DNA from: Phoenix dactylifera
Taxonomy: Eukaryota > Streptophyta > Magnoliopsida > Arecales > Arecaceae
Length of the DNA: 64,000 nt
Direction of reading: 5' to 3'
Assembly: GCF_009389715.1 (NCBI RefSeq)
Contig: NC_052392.1
Location: forward strand, 36,939,360 to 37,003,359
In this document: one piece after another, positions 51,076 to 63,194 of the stretch
How positions within the stretch are numbered: the stretch's first letter is position 1
How the letters are laid out: each line of letters opens with the position of its first letter
The notes under the pieces: model-generated
Told to the model about the DNA's origin: nothing
Databases searched by the model: none
What the model saw: the letters and a program-made list of their open reading frames with translations, nothing else
Translations under genes and position numbers: made by a program

Positions 51076-53451
51076 TGATCGGAGAAAATGGCCTAATTAT
51101 ATGTGTATATGGAATTTCATGTATTCCGAGGATCGGCAGACAACCATAGCCATCTGCTACACCTACATCCAATTTATGTAGGGCTTATGATTTGAGTCAA
51201 ATTAACCTTTACTTGATGTTGCTCAACCACAACATTAGGTGTATATGATTTGAGTATAGGTCTAAATTCTAAGGCTAAAGATCGCTTTATGTTTGCTGCA
51301 CCCTGAAGCGCCCTCACAAAGGAGCTAGCGAGACTATATTTTTCCCTTTTTCTGAGGGAAAGAAAAAAAAAAGGATCAGTGAATATTTCAGATCCAATAT
51401 TTTTTATGGGTTCTAGCTAGTGCTAGCAAATGATTCAAAATGCTCCAAGAGGACTAGTGTACAATTTGGTTTAAGGTTCAACAAGCTGAAAACAAATTGA
51501 GACTTTATCATGAATTTTACTTTTGAAATTAGTTCAAAGCTGAGCTTGAACAAATTTCAACTAGATATAGCACTAAAATTCGTCGTCTCGGTGCCGGACC
51601 TCATACCGATACCATACTAGGACAGTATATATTCATACCGAATACTAATAAAGAACCGATATGGTACAGTATGCTCCATACCATCCGGTTCAGGCTGGTA
51701 CGGCATACCAAGCATAGCACACATGACATACATTTAGAAATATACTTGACTTAAATTAAAAATATAAAATTGTTTGAAATGTACTAATGTTTGGTATAGG
51801 TCGACATTACTTTCGATCGCCCTCATTCTAATAGAAAACCGGCAGAAACGGGTTTCGAACTTTGCGCTCAAAATTAATGTTGAGCTGAACATGGATATAG
51901 CCAGGATCAAACGAATTCGACTCATGAATTGAAGTATGAGGACGAAGTAGGGAATGAAGAGGAGAAAGAAAACAAAAACAAAAAAAAACGACAAGAAGAA
52001 CAACAATAGGGCCAGTGATGGCACCCAGCATTTTCCAAATATTAATCGAGTGGCCCACAGCTCGTCCTCGTTTGGTAACATGATTAGTTTGAAGCTAGGA
52101 TAAGAGGTGGTTCGATTTACGGGTCCTCTCCATTGGATACGTACAGTGTTGTTCCTTTCCGGGGTCCGCAATGCAAGGTTGGTGGGTCGTCTTTTATGAG
52201 ATTTTGGAAGGATTGCGAGGGCTTCGTGCGGTGGTCGTTTCTGGCTTCGTACGACAGTACCGACGGTAAACAATTTTTAGCCACCGCTTGTTCTACTTTG
52301 GAAGAATAAACAAAAAAGAATTATTGGATGTCACCTGGACTTGCTTGGTGATGACCTCGTCAGATTTCATGTTCTTAAATCCTACCAGATCGGATCAATC
52401 GTACTATTTGGTGTTTTCAGCAAACACATAGCACAGGCTGACGACGAAAAAAAATAATGATATATATATCTGGGCCAATAAAGTTGCTGATTGAGTGACT
52501 TTTTTTTATGGCTAACTATTCAGTGGGTGGGGCGGAATTGCCTAATACTTTTTGAGCTGTTTTATTTTTTGATTTTTTTTGGCTGTATCTGTACCTGTTT
52601 GGTATGATTTTTTCTTTTTTTTTTCTGCAGGAGGTGCTTGTTTATTAAGTTGGTAAAGTTCTTGGAATTGGATTAAGTGATCTGAGATAGAATCCTGCCA
52701 TTAATATCGGTGTTCGGAAGATTAAAGATATAGCAAGAGGGCTGTTATGTATTTTGAATCCATCGATCGAGATCAAATTGTACAGGTGGCTAAGTCACGG
52801 GTTCATAATTCAAGCATGGGCTAATAGTGGGTTGATTGAGATCAGGAATGACTCGATGCTTTCCCTATGTATTCCCCAACCTAATCACGCGTTTTGACGG
52901 GTCGATCAGGACAAGTTGATCAGGGTTCAAATTTCTAACAAGTTTAGAGCCTCTCAAGTTTTTCCTAGCCAACCGGCTGTTTGGTTTGCAATTATGTTTG
53001 TCCATGCATTACATGATGGCCCATGCATCACGAGCCATTTTAATCAATACATGGATAGCCATGATTGCAAGTTTGAATGGCCAAAGTCGGGTCCCAAACC
53101 TAAGAGTGTGAACTTTTATGTACATGTTCGTAATTGAGTATTTATATAGTGAGCTAGGTGACTCTTCTCAGCCTCCTTTTTCATCATCATCATCAAAAAA
53201 AAAAGAGAGAATTTATATAGTGAGCGCAAGCAAATCAACTCTTATGCCCAACCCTAGGAGTAGTAGTTGATTCGTAACTAAATCCCTAATCCCTGGAAAT
53301 CATCGAATATTAGGATCCATCAAAACTTTTCTTCTAAAAAATCTGCATTCGTCCCTAAGCTTTCAGTGAGAGAGGGCTCCTACTTAACCAAGTAATTAAT
53401 TTCCCTATCGGTATGCAATATGTCTAAACAATCATGAAATATATGAGATGG

Positions 53452-53537
<86 letters not shown>

Positions 53538-54330
53538 TTGTCGACTATTAGAGACTGATCACAACACGCAGTCGGAAAACATCAAATGTGGTCCAAGAAG
53601 ATACGAAGATATGGAATGGATATCTTCATTCGTATGGTCAACTTATTATCTCCACTTTTTTATAGTACATGGCTTAGGTTGCAAGCAGCAAGCTGCCATC
53701 AAAGCCACCTGCATAGAGCTGCATTATAAACTGTTTTATGCCCCATATGGTGCACCCAGCCTCCTGTAACCTAAGCTGGGCCCATGATTATAAGTTTTGA
53801 TCATATACATAACTTATGTATGTCATTTTCCTATCGGGCTAGTCGATAACTATGGAACCATGCATCCATATTAGATTTCTAGCTCGATCGGAGGATCAAA
53901 TCAAACATGGCTCGCACCGAGGCGCCTTACGACAAGCTAGCACTCAATCAAAGGTTGGAGCCGACAGATGTTTGGCAATTGGAGGCCAAATTGTCGACTA
54001 ATGCTGTAGATATGTACAAAAAATATATGCATGCATACATACATGTATATGATTTTATTCGGAGAAGATACAAAATTGACACCCTGCCCACAAAAACTGT
54101 GGCATTGTGGGGCAGGGCATCACATGAGCGAGCCTCGCCACATCCACACCTCAACTCGTCGGGGATTTCCACTAGGGAGAAACAACAAGGAGGCCTAATG
54201 ATAACAAAGACAACAACAACAACATGTAATTTGTTTTTGTCCATATAATTGATCTTGTGAGGGAGTGAGGCAGAGGATGAAGCCATGTAGCTCCATGGGC
54301 ATGGAGGCAATGATCAAAAGGATCCAAAGG
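51076..54330. other. Intergenic stretch downstream of the GA 20-oxidase gene
   Basis: No gene could be supported. A block at about 51590-51715, rich in GGTAC and TACCG words, resembles the dispersed repeat seen in the NAC intron. A long (AT)n lies at 53454-53533. The open frame at 53907-54248 starts with ATG but has no domain and runs into the oxidase 3' side. The remainder is AT-rich and unassigned. Confidence 0.5.
53454..53533. repeat. Long (AT)n microsatellite
   Basis: About 40 uninterrupted AT units, the longest in the window. Confidence 0.95.
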
Positions 54331-54338
54331 AGAAGAAG

Positions 54339-57300
54339 TCAGGTTGATGGAGTCTTGGAGGATAGAAGCCAGCGGGTGAAGGCAGGGAGGGTCCGCATGT
54401 CGGCCCGGTAGTGGTGCTGGGTGAATGCCATGAAATCGGCCCATGTGAAGTCCGGGTACAGCCTCGGCCTCCCGAGATCCCCCGGCGGTGGCCGCACCAC
54501 CCGGTCCTCCCTCGGGCACAGGAAGAAGGCCAGCGACCGCCGCTCCCGCAGCCGATTCACCACCGCCCGGTGCAGGCAGCTCTTGTACCGGCCGTTCGAC
54601 AAGGCCTGCAAATTCAAACACGAGAGCACTCTTAATGTATCCATGCATGCCTCAGTCCACAACTTAACCTAGCTATCATATTCCTTTTGGTTACGTACTT
54701 AGCCGTCCAAGTTACCATTTTTGTTGGATGCTTCTATGCCGTTTCGAATTATATCTATAAAATAGAATGAAGGCAGTGTGGTAATGCAGGCAGTGGAGTC
54801 TTTGTGGCTTGACTTGACTTGTGGTAGAATGATTGTCTGCTCTTTTTTGCTAAAAATGGAAGTATCATACATAACATATACGGATACAACTAAGAAAATC
54901 AAAAAACAGTACGTCACGGAGTGCACAGGACAACTCTGCCTCTCCCACCCAGAGGTGGTCTTTTGAATGGTTGGCAATAAAGAGGCCACTCAGTCGGCGG
55001 CCCCATTAGCCTCCCTAAACATGTGCTTCGCTTGGAGCACCATTCTATCACAAATCATGGCCCGGATATCTCCCCGTAGGGATGGTAATCACCGACCCCT
55101 CCGGAAACTTGCCGAACCCACCCAATGACCGTCTGCTCCTTTCAAACATGGGAACGGTTTCATGCATGCGATGGTGCATTGTTCTACATCTTGGTTTGAT
55201 GCATGTATGGGAAATTGAAAGGTGTGAGAATACATGCATGATGATGGACATCACTAGCACCAAAATGAAATATGCATGTCAAAGATAAGTATGGATCATT
55301 TAGTCTTAAACTCTTGCGATTAATGCGTCGGTGAGGTATGATTCAGTGGTAAAAACTTGGTAGTGGTTTGTATTCTGCAGAATTAGATGCCCAAACTTGG
55401 CTACCCACCACAAAATCTAGGAGAATTGTTTGAATTTAGCCACTATTTTTCTTAGCATTTTGTAGGTGCCAATTAATGCTTACTTGCATGGTATAAAAGT
55501 TAATTCTTCATGAGCACTTGCAACCGGCAGCATCGATCATTTGGAAAGGAAATCAGTTTATTTTCATCCCTGTCAATCTACGGGCAGTAGATTTAACATG
55601 TGTTATGAATTGTATGCACAATAGCCCTAACTTTATATGAGGGTTTGAATGTGAGATGCTAGTTAGGACAGAGGCAAACATAAAATAACATTCTAATTAT
55701 AAAGGACTGGGTGATATGTTGTTCCTTGTCGATGGAAAATATGTAATGCTTTTGCTTTCCTTCGTATTTTTGGTGCTACGAAGATGGTAATTATGATCAA
55801 TATAGTTCAGTAACTAGGGGCCACAAGTGTCTCGTAAAAGATGTGATCAGTAGGATCGGACAAAAATGACATGGCCCGTGCACTGTGCCATACGCTACGT
55901 ACTATTTCCCTGCCCACCTATGGGGGCATCTTGACGAAACAAGACAAGCCAATATGCTGGCTTTTCTCTTATGGTCATGTCATAAATATACGAGAACCTA
56001 GGCGTTAAAATGGACATGAAAGTAAAACCTTCAAACACAGCTACATTGGCCTTATCTATGTAACGACACCCACCGCATGCATGCATGGACCCTACCAAGA
56101 TCATCACCAAGCGTGGGCATCCACATCCTCCAAACCTCGCTAATTCAACAAAACCTTAAAATAAGAAACTTCTAAATATCTGTTTGGATGATCGAATAGA
56201 AAATTTTATTGATAATTAGTACAATAAATAAAATTATAAAATTACAGGTTGAAGTATATCTGTATTCAAAAAAACTCAAGAATAGGCCGGCTCAAATCCC
56301 ATAGAGAAAGATTAAAAAAAAAAAAATCCACTTGCTTCATGAGCTGTGTGTCTTATATACTATAGTATTAATTAATTACCTACCATTACTAAGTAATTTG
56401 GTGAGTATCGGTTTATGTGCACATACCATGAACGTGTCGCCAATGTTGATGACAAGAGCATCGTGGATCGGGCGAACGGAGCGCCATTCATCATCGACAA
56501 ACACCTCAAGCCCTGCAACCTGTTCTTGCTGGAGAATGGTGAGCGAGGTCGGGTCGCAATGTGGTCCGGTCCCGAGGGTGAGCTCCGGCTCTTGACATGG
56601 CGGATAGTAGTTGCATCTCATTATAGAGCTGCTGTCCTCGAAGAATTCTCGATAGAAGGATCGATCTACTCCCAAGCTGATTGCTAGAATCTCCATGATG
56701 GCTAATGATAAGTCCTTCATGGCCTCGCAATACCTTTGATAGACCAACCTATACGAACCCAGTTGTTTGCCATGCCATCAGCAACCAACATGAAATGCTG
56801 CCATGGCATGCAGTCCAATGAAATGCATGATGGTGTAACATCAGGTAGGAGGTATCTTACCCCGTTCTCTCGAAGTCTTTGCCGAGGATGGAGGTGAAGT
56901 AGTCCGCGACCATGCGTTCCGGACCAGGCTCATGGTAGCCAAAGGAGAGGGTCTCCTTCCATGGCAGCTTGGTTGAGAAGCGGTCGGCGTGAGCCCCGGC
57001 GTACCCCCACATGCTCCCTGGCTTCCTCTTCGCCAGGAGCTTGCTGCCGAGGGGAAGCTTGAAGAATTCATCCATGCAGTCAAATGCGTCTCGGGTGAGA
57101 GAGATATCGACGCCATGGTTGGTGACTTGGAAGAAGCCGTGGCTCATGCAGGCCCTCCTAACGAGCTCCGCCGCCCGCAGGGTGGATGCCTCGTCGCCAC
57201 GAAAGAAACCATGGAGGTCCACCACGGGCGCATTCAGCTCCTTGGGAGTCCTCGGCCTTTCGCTTGGAGGCCATATGAATTCCTTGGGTATCTTGGTCTG

Positions 57301-57402
57301 TTTCCGGAGCAAAGTGGAGTCGAAGACCATGCCGCCGGCGCCGGCGTCTTTCTTTATATCTATTGGAGGGCGGAGGAGGAGGGAGGTGGGAGTCGAGTCC
57401 AT
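54339..57402 (-). CDS. GA20ox: Gibberellin 20-oxidase (2-oxoglutarate/Fe(II) dioxygenase)
   Basis: Soluble enzyme that oxidises C-20 of GA12/GA53 stepwise to GA9/GA20, a rate-setting step of gibberellin synthesis in the cytosol. The minus-strand exons are 57402-56861, 56748-56427 and 54605-54339, with intron phases 2 and 0, giving 376 residues. Landmarks in order are the N-terminal IPKEFIWP, the non-haem dioxygenase N domain with [12 protein letters not shown], and LPWKETLSF (about residues 150-158), a GA20ox signature. Then come [24 protein letters not shown] with iron ligands H244 and D246, and third ligand H300 in CLHRAVVN. R310-x-S312 (RRS) binds 2-oxoglutarate. The combination separates it from GA3ox and GA2ox. 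The gene start is the ATG at 57400-57402; the frame is open further upstream but that part looks like CT-rich 5' UTR. Intron 2 is 1.8 kb (54606-56426) without recognisable content. Which paralogue it is cannot be said. Confidence 0.93.
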
Positions 57403-57458
57403 TTGGAGAAGAAGAAAGGAGGAGAGGGACAATATGGGATTTGGGGTGTGGAGAGGGC

Positions 57459-57466
57459 TATTTGTA
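57459..57466 (-). promoter_or_regulatory. Possible TATA-like box of the GA 20-oxidase gene
   Basis: On the minus strand TACAAATA lies 57 bp before the start codon, followed by a CT-rich stretch. It would give a very short 5' UTR, so this is tentative. Confidence 0.3.
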
Positions 57467-57599
57467 AGTGGGGAAAGGCAACAAGAGGACAAGGAAAGAG
57501 TTGAGATGAGGAGGGGAAGGGACCCTTGGGCGTATGGACTATGGATTGATAGGGGGGAGTGAGAAGGGAAAAGGCCAAGGCCGCCCATCGGTGAGGTCG

Positions 57600-59226
57600 A
57601 AGAGGTGGTGGAATCTTTTGGTAGGTTACCAACAGCTGCGACAAGGGATGCCCTGTTTTAACTCCAATCTTCTTGGTCTTTTTCCCAAGGCATGAGCATT
57701 CGTTTCCACAGGAGATCCTCAGAAGCCCAAGTTGCAGGTGCTGTAATTGGAGGGCAATGAGTGTAATTCCCGGCTGCTATCCAATTCATCCTGCAGTGTT
57801 TATGGTTTATGAAAGGAAAAAAAGAAGAAGTTGGGAGTCATTATTCTAATCAAGTAAAAATTGTCTTGTAACTAGGTGCTAGGAAAAAGGGTTACAAGTT
57901 GGGTAACGCTGAGTTTCTTATGGGCTGAAATAATAGAGTGGGATAATCTTTTGGTTTCAAACCATATTGGATCAATGTGGAGTTGGATGATAAATTGCAT
58001 GGTCAGTGAAATGTGTTGTATTCTTTGTTTAGATTAAAAAAAATAGGGGGAAAAAATATGTTACATGCTCTAGCTGTACAAATTTCCTTACAACTAAGTC
58101 TAGTAGATAGAGGATTTGAAGTTGTATTGGTTGCTATGATGGTGTCTTGTATTTAGAGATTAGCTTTAGAAAAATAAAAGTATCTCAGGCGCCTTTGGTC
58201 CATTAGCTTTTGGCTGCCCCAAATATTTTCCTTTTTCTTTTTTCCTGCTTATTGAATGATAAACTTTGTAAGATACGCATTTAGAAATCAGAAGTCAAGT
58301 GCCTTGGAGATCGCTTATCCATGCATATAGTCATTATCAAGCTAAGATACATTGTTCATCACATACTTTAAAAATTTATATAGCTGATCTAGGTCTCACA
58401 TCTTAAAACAAATATAAATCAAAATTTAATTACTCCTTCTTATAGTTAAACTCCGTCTACTCTCTTTTTTTCGATGTGGACCAAGGCTTCAATGATGTGC
58501 GCTTTTTTTTTTCAATAAAAGTAAGAGAGGTAAGCTGTTCTGTTCTCTTCATCTTCCACATTTTTATTTTTAACCTTATTTTTGTTTGTCTCAAGAATTT
58601 TGACTTAGGAGTTTGCTACAACCATTTTATTTCCCATCTTTTGGACTTTGGATCCTCCTTGGTTTTTGGAGCAACTAGACAGTCTAGTAATCAACCCACC
58701 TTGTGATTGATAGCAATTAATTCGAAAAGGAAATGTAAGTTCTCTTTAGTACTACATGTCCTTTCTTATTTAACTATGCTCCTTCTTGTTTCACAGGTCG
58801 GAATCTATGTTTTACACCATAGAGGACTATATAGCTTTTGACTGCCACTTTGTCATTAGATCACGAAGATAAGCTACTATTTGGATATCCAACGGCCACA
58901 TGCTACATTTGGTATGCAATGCAATGCTCTATGTTTGATAGTTGTTCATCTTTACAATCGGATGATGCGACAGCAGTTAGAGATTGTACAGCTCAATATG
59001 ATGCAAAATATATACCATAGAAGATTCAAACTCTTTCTTTCTCTCTTTTTATCTGTTCTTTTCCTCTCCTGTCCTCCTCCATCCTGCCCCACGTAGTGAG
59101 TGCATGTTCGGAAAGATCCAAATGATGGAACTCCCTTTTATTATTTATTTTTCCGAAGTATTATCATACTCTTCAGATGGATGTCATTGGTCTATTCCAG
59201 CCCATCCCCATGCTGCATGCCAACAA

Positions 59227-59261
<35 letters not shown>

Positions 59262-60856
59262 GGTGTGTGAAGATATAAACAATATGCTCAAATTGGGGCC
59301 AAACAAGAGAGAAAGTATATATTGGTTGGGTTGACAAGTGGTGCAGAAACTTGGAAGTAATGAAATAATAAAGCAAAAAATGACATAGTATAAACCATGT
59401 GATATGCCTTCTCAGCAGGAGGATACGTCAAAAAGGCCCAGACTTTCTCTTGTTTTAACTTAATAAACCTAGCTCTTCTTTTGTGGTCGCAAGGAGTGAT
59501 GATCAAACCAATGGAGCCGTGGTTATTTGAAAAGTTATTGAAGCGGATGTGGGCGGTGGCTGCATTCGGCCCAGCGAGAGGCTTTGGATGGGAACGGATC
59601 TTGGTGTGGAGCCCACCATCTTGGCATGTTCTTGTGGCCTTCCATCTGGCAATCTTTCAATCAAAATCTGTCATCCTCCATATTCGATGAGCTCGAAATT
59701 CAGGGTCGCTTGATTTGATAGTCTAATTGTGTCACATCAATCCGCACTACTTGACGCCAGGAGAGTTTAAATTGGGGATAATTAGGTCCGTATTTGATAT
59801 ATAGTCTTGACCAAAATTTTAATTCCTATTTTATAATTAAAATAATTATTTAATATCTAATTTTTAATATTATGTGCAATAAATAAAAATATAGTATGTC
59901 GAACCGGCTCCATACCATATGCATCGATACAAAATTCAGTATCAAGACAGCATATCTTAAATACCTGTCTGATACATGTAAGTTTATGCAATACAAAGAA
60001 GAACTTATGCAGCCATGCATGGATGTAGATGTGGATAGAATATATATAGATTTATGCAGAAGTATATAATGCCATCATGGGTACATGCAAAATAATGATG
60101 CTAGAGTATGCAAGATTCAATATTAAATACTAAGATGGCAAACAAAATTGCTTAAGAATTACAAAATGAGAAAAGTCCATATGTTAGTATAAGTCGGTAC
60201 ATAGAATTATGAGTACATATGATCTGCTTTTGATGACAACATGTAGAATATAATGTGGTTTGGTTATGATTTGAATGATCAAAGTCTATATGAGATTAGA
60301 AGATTTTCCAAGCACTTATATTGCTTTTTAACAGTGCAGTCAACTTACAACTTACCAATTGTCAGGGCTTGCTGGTATGAGTTTTCATTTCGTGAGCTTG
60401 GCTTCTGTAAATGAGGCTTCAGCTCCTATTTGCGCACCATGCGTTGACCTACGTCTCTCTTAAATCAGACTTGATAGCAAATTAGGTTTTAATTTAGATA
60501 AAACTAGGCCTCGATCATTTTTTTCCTTTTTTCCCTTATTCATTTGTTGAGTTTGGCTATTCTAAACCATGCTTGAGTTCATAATTCCACACCGTACGTT
60601 GAGCTACATCTTCTTTGAATTCTAATTAATTCTCGTCCTCCTCCTCCTCCTCCCTTCCCCTTGAGAACTAACCAGTATCTTTTTTTGATGGAAGAGAACT
60701 AACCTGTATCAATCAAATATTTAATGCATTTTTTTTCACTTATAAGATAATTTGTTATGATTTTCTGTATGTAATGCCATGGGCTTTTGACTTGTGAGTT
60801 ACAGGACGCTGCTTAAGTAGCTTAATTTCATTTGAGCCAACCCAAGCTAAGCGTGC
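57600..60856. other. Upstream region of the GA 20-oxidase gene and intergenic DNA
   Basis: No gene is recognisable. The first 1-2 kb would hold the oxidase promoter. The rest is AT-rich with a (CT)n repeat at 59231-59258 and a short repeat remnant at about 59896-59960. Open frames here are short and match nothing known. Confidence 0.5.
59231..59258. repeat. (CT)n microsatellite
   Basis: Fourteen CT units. Confidence 0.95.
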
Positions 60857-61031
60857 TAACACTACACAAAAAAAAACATTACCGACTCTTATTTGCCGAC
60901 GCTTATTCCAAGCGTCGGCAAAAAAATTTTCCCGTTAAGATTTGCCGACGCTTTTTTTAACGACGCTTTTTAGCGTCGTTAAATAACGACGCTTAAAAGT
61001 GTCGTCGGAAGCCAAAAAATCGCCTCATCTT

Positions 61032-61073
61032 AGTCCCACATCGGTGGATCTGAAAAAAAAAACTGTTTATATA
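61032..61073 (+). promoter_or_regulatory. snRNA-type promoter (USE + TATA) inside the CACTA element
   Basis: AGTCCCACATCG at 61032-61043 matches the plant snRNA upstream sequence element (consensus RTCCCACATCG). TATATA follows at 61068-61073, with 24 bp between. In plants the short USE-TATA spacing (about 26 bp measured the same way in an Arabidopsis U6 gene, from memory) directs RNA polymerase III. Pol II snRNA genes have about one helical turn more. Whether it is active is not known. Confidence 0.6.
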
Positions 61074-61096
61074 GCCAAACCCAACCACTCTACGCG

Positions 61097-61174
61097 GATG
61101 GAATGAAGGTACCGATCGGGGAGGTTGTTTGTATTTCTGAATGGAGGAGAAGATGCAGACCGTAATTTTTTTTT
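61097..61174 (+). ncRNA. Possible short Pol III transcript within the CACTA element
   Basis: If the upstream USE/TATA pair works, initiation would fall about 24 nt after the TATA, near 61097. The first strong Pol III stop is the T9 run at 61166-61174, giving an RNA of about 70 nt. The sequence resembles no U6, U3, 7SL or MRP RNA that I know. The call is an inference from promoter and terminator alone. Confidence 0.3.
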
Positions 61175-61482
61175 GCAAATGGGAATTCGCGACGCTTTAA
61201 AGCGTCGGGAGTTTGCGACGCTTTAAAGCGTCGTGAAAGAGCAACGCTTTAAAGCGTCGCTAAATTGGAATGAGCGACGCTTTTAAAAGCGTCGGAAAAT
61301 ATTTTTTCCACTGTAGCATAGGCGACGCTTTACCGATGCTTTGGAAAGCGTCGGGATAGTTTCTACCGACGCTTTTAAGCGTCGCTAAAAGCCAAAAAAA
61401 GCGTCGCTAATGTCCAAGTTTCTTGTAGTGTAAATGCAGAGTGCTTAAGGGTTTTTGATTATTAAGGAAGAAAAGTTTTATG

Positions 61483-61820
61483 TGTTGGTTACTAAACTTA
61501 GTTTTTAATATTTAGTAACTTATGGTTTTATTTTCAATAAATGCATATTAGTATGGTGAGGAGTTAAATGTCTTTTGGGTTTTTGGTCATGTGGGAGTTA
61601 CATGGAGTTATAAGGAATTTATTTAGAGGGAGTTATTTGAGATTTATTTGGGGTTATGAATGGTGTAATGACTAATTCAATTAGGAAGGTTAAAAGACCA
61701 TCTAAAGTTCCTATAAATATCTATGTACTCTAATTATTTTTTTATGTGAGTTGAATGAAAATTATTTTTCTTCCAAACTTTCTTCTTGAATGTTCTTCCT
61801 CATATTTTTTTTATCTAACA
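61483..61820 (+). mobile_element. 5' LTR of a Ty1/copia element
   Basis: The LTR begins TGTTGG and ends CTAACA, an inverted terminal pair. It is 338 bp long and carries TATAAAT at about 61712. The five bases before it (61478-61482, TTATG) would be one half of the target duplication. The 3' LTR is outside the window, so LTR age cannot be judged. Confidence 0.75.
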
Positions 61821-61823
61821 AAG

Positions 61824-61836
61824 TGGTATCAGAGCT
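61824..61836 (+). promoter_or_regulatory. Primer-binding site for initiator tRNA-Met
   Basis: TGGTATCAGAGCT, three bases after the LTR, is complementary to the 3' end of plant initiator tRNA-Met, the standard minus-strand primer of many copia elements. Confidence 0.88.
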
Positions 61837-61847
61837 AGACTGATCCA

Positions 61848-63194
61848 ATGGCCAACAATACGATGGCATTTTCGGTTCCTCAACTCACCAAAGACAACTA
61901 CGAAAATTGGTGCATCAAAATGAAGGCACTTCTTGGCTCGCAAAATGCATGGGAGATGGTTGAAAAAGGCTATGTGGAGCCTAAAGATGAGGCGACTTTG
62001 ATGGAGAATCAAAGGCAATCGCTAAGGGAGTCAAGGAAGAAGGACAAAAAGGCTCTTTTCTTTATTTATCAAGGGTTAGATGAAGCCACCTTTGAGATTG
62101 TTGGAGCTGCTACAACATCAAGACAAGCTTGGGAATTTCTTCAAAAAGCATACAAGGGTATTGATAAGGTAAAGAAGATTTGTCTTCAAAGCCTTAGAAG
62201 TAATTTTGAATCTTTACAAATGAAAGATTTAGAATCTATTGCTGATTATTTTACAAGAGTTATGGTGATAGTTAATCAATTAAGGAGGAATGGTGAAACT
62301 CTAACCAATGTTCGAGTGGTGGAAAAGGTGTTGCGGTCTTTGGATCCGAAATTTGATTTTGTTGTTGCAACCATAGGAGAATCCAAAGATTTGGAAGAAG
62401 TGACAATTGAAGAAATTATGGGCTCTTTGCAAGTTCATGAGAAAAAGCTTAACAAAAGAAAGGAAGAAAAGCCATTGGTGCAAGTTTTACAAACGAAGCT
62501 TATTACAAAAGAAAATTATGGGAGAACTCAAGAAAGAGCCCGAGGACGAGGTCGAGGCCGTGGCCGAGGACGAGGAAGAGGAAGAATCAATTGTGGCTCA
62601 TCAAGCAATGAAGAGAAGGAGCAAGGTTCAAATCTTATAAGAGGAAGCGGACGTGGTAGAGGAAGGCCATATGAAAGAAAGTGGTATGATAAATCTAATA
62701 TTCAATGTTATAATTGCAAGAAGTTTGGGCACTACTCTTCAAATTGTTGGAGTGCTACTAATCAAGTTGATGAGAAGGTTAATTATGGTGAAAAAAGAAA
62801 TGAAGAAGAAGAGCCATTTTTGTTATTAGCAAATAAAGGAGAACAAAGCAACAAACAGGAGGCATGGTATCTTGATACTGGAGTAGTGAGCAATCACATG
62901 TGTGGCAAAAGAAGTTTATTTGCAGAGCTTGATGAATCAGTCGTTGGTCAAGTTAGTTTTGGAGATTCTTCTAAAATTTTGGTAAGGGGCAAAGGCACTA
63001 TTTTGATTTGTTTGAAGAATGGCACTCATACATTTATTTCTAATGTTTTCTATATGCCAAATATGAAGAATAATATTTTGAGCTTGGGGCAACTTTTGGA
63101 AAAAGGTTACAATATTCAAATGCAAAGTCGTACTCTTTCTATAAGAGATTCAAGAAATAGATTGATTGCAAATATTGAAATGACAAAGAATTGA
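61848..63194 (+). CDS. Copia gag and protease
   Basis: The open frame of 448 codons encodes gag and protease. The N-terminal half is a UBN2-type gag ([15 protein letters not shown], then a helical capsid region to about residue 210). An Arg/Gly-rich RNA-binding stretch lies at about 226-247 and 264-278. Next is a CCHC zinc knuckle ([15 protein letters not shown]-x2-C-x4-H-x4-C). The aspartic protease begins with WYLDTG at about residue 343, but the following residues are VVSNHM, one longer than the usual DTGxSNHM in copia proteases. The frame ends at a TGA (63192-63194) directly before the integrase-coding region, which continues in the same frame. Confidence 0.9.
   Translation: MANNTMAFSVPQLTKDNYENWCIKMKALLGSQNAWEMVEKGYVEPKDEATLMENQRQSLRESRKKDKKALFFIYQGLDEATFEIVGAATTSRQAWEFLQKAYKGIDKVKKICLQSLRSNFESLQMKDLESIADYFTRVMVIVNQLRRNGETLTNVRVVEKVLRSLDPKFDFVVATIGESKDLEEVTIEEIMGSLQVHEKKLNKRKEEKPLVQVLQTKLITKENYGRTQERARGRGRGRGRGRGRGRINCGSSSNEEKEQGSNLIRGSGRGRGRPYERKWYDKSNIQCYNCKKFGHYSSNCWSATNQVDEKVNYGEKRNEEEEPFLLLANKGEQSNKQEAWYLDTGVVSNHMCGKRSLFAELDESVVGQVSFGDSSKILVRGKGTILICLKNGTHTFISNVFYMPNMKNNILSLGQLLEKGYNIQMQSRTLSIRDSRNRLIANIEMTKN

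Larger units (their letters stand above)
60860..61430. mobile_element. Non-autonomous CACTA (En/Spm-type) element
   Basis: The left end reads CACTACACAAAAAAA and the right end TTTCTTGTAGTG, so the termini are inverted CACTAC. TAA directly precedes (60857-60859) and follows (61431-61433), the 3-bp target duplication of CACTA elements. The interior carries many GACGCTT/AAGCGTC words, mostly as palindromes: 60899-60917, 61191-61206, 61217-61232, 61276-61293 and 61368-61383. Sub-terminal repeats of this kind are transposase-binding sites in known CACTA elements. No transposase is encoded, so mobility would depend on an autonomous relative. It also carries an snRNA-like promoter. Confidence 0.88.

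Noticed and set aside
53907-54248. 113-codon frame starting with ATG
   Set aside because: No recognisable domain, ends in a low-complexity Thr run, and sits just beyond the GA 20-oxidase 3' end; no splice or promoter support.
56989-57504. 171- and 183-codon frames on the + strand
   Set aside because: Antisense shadows of GA 20-oxidase exon 1.
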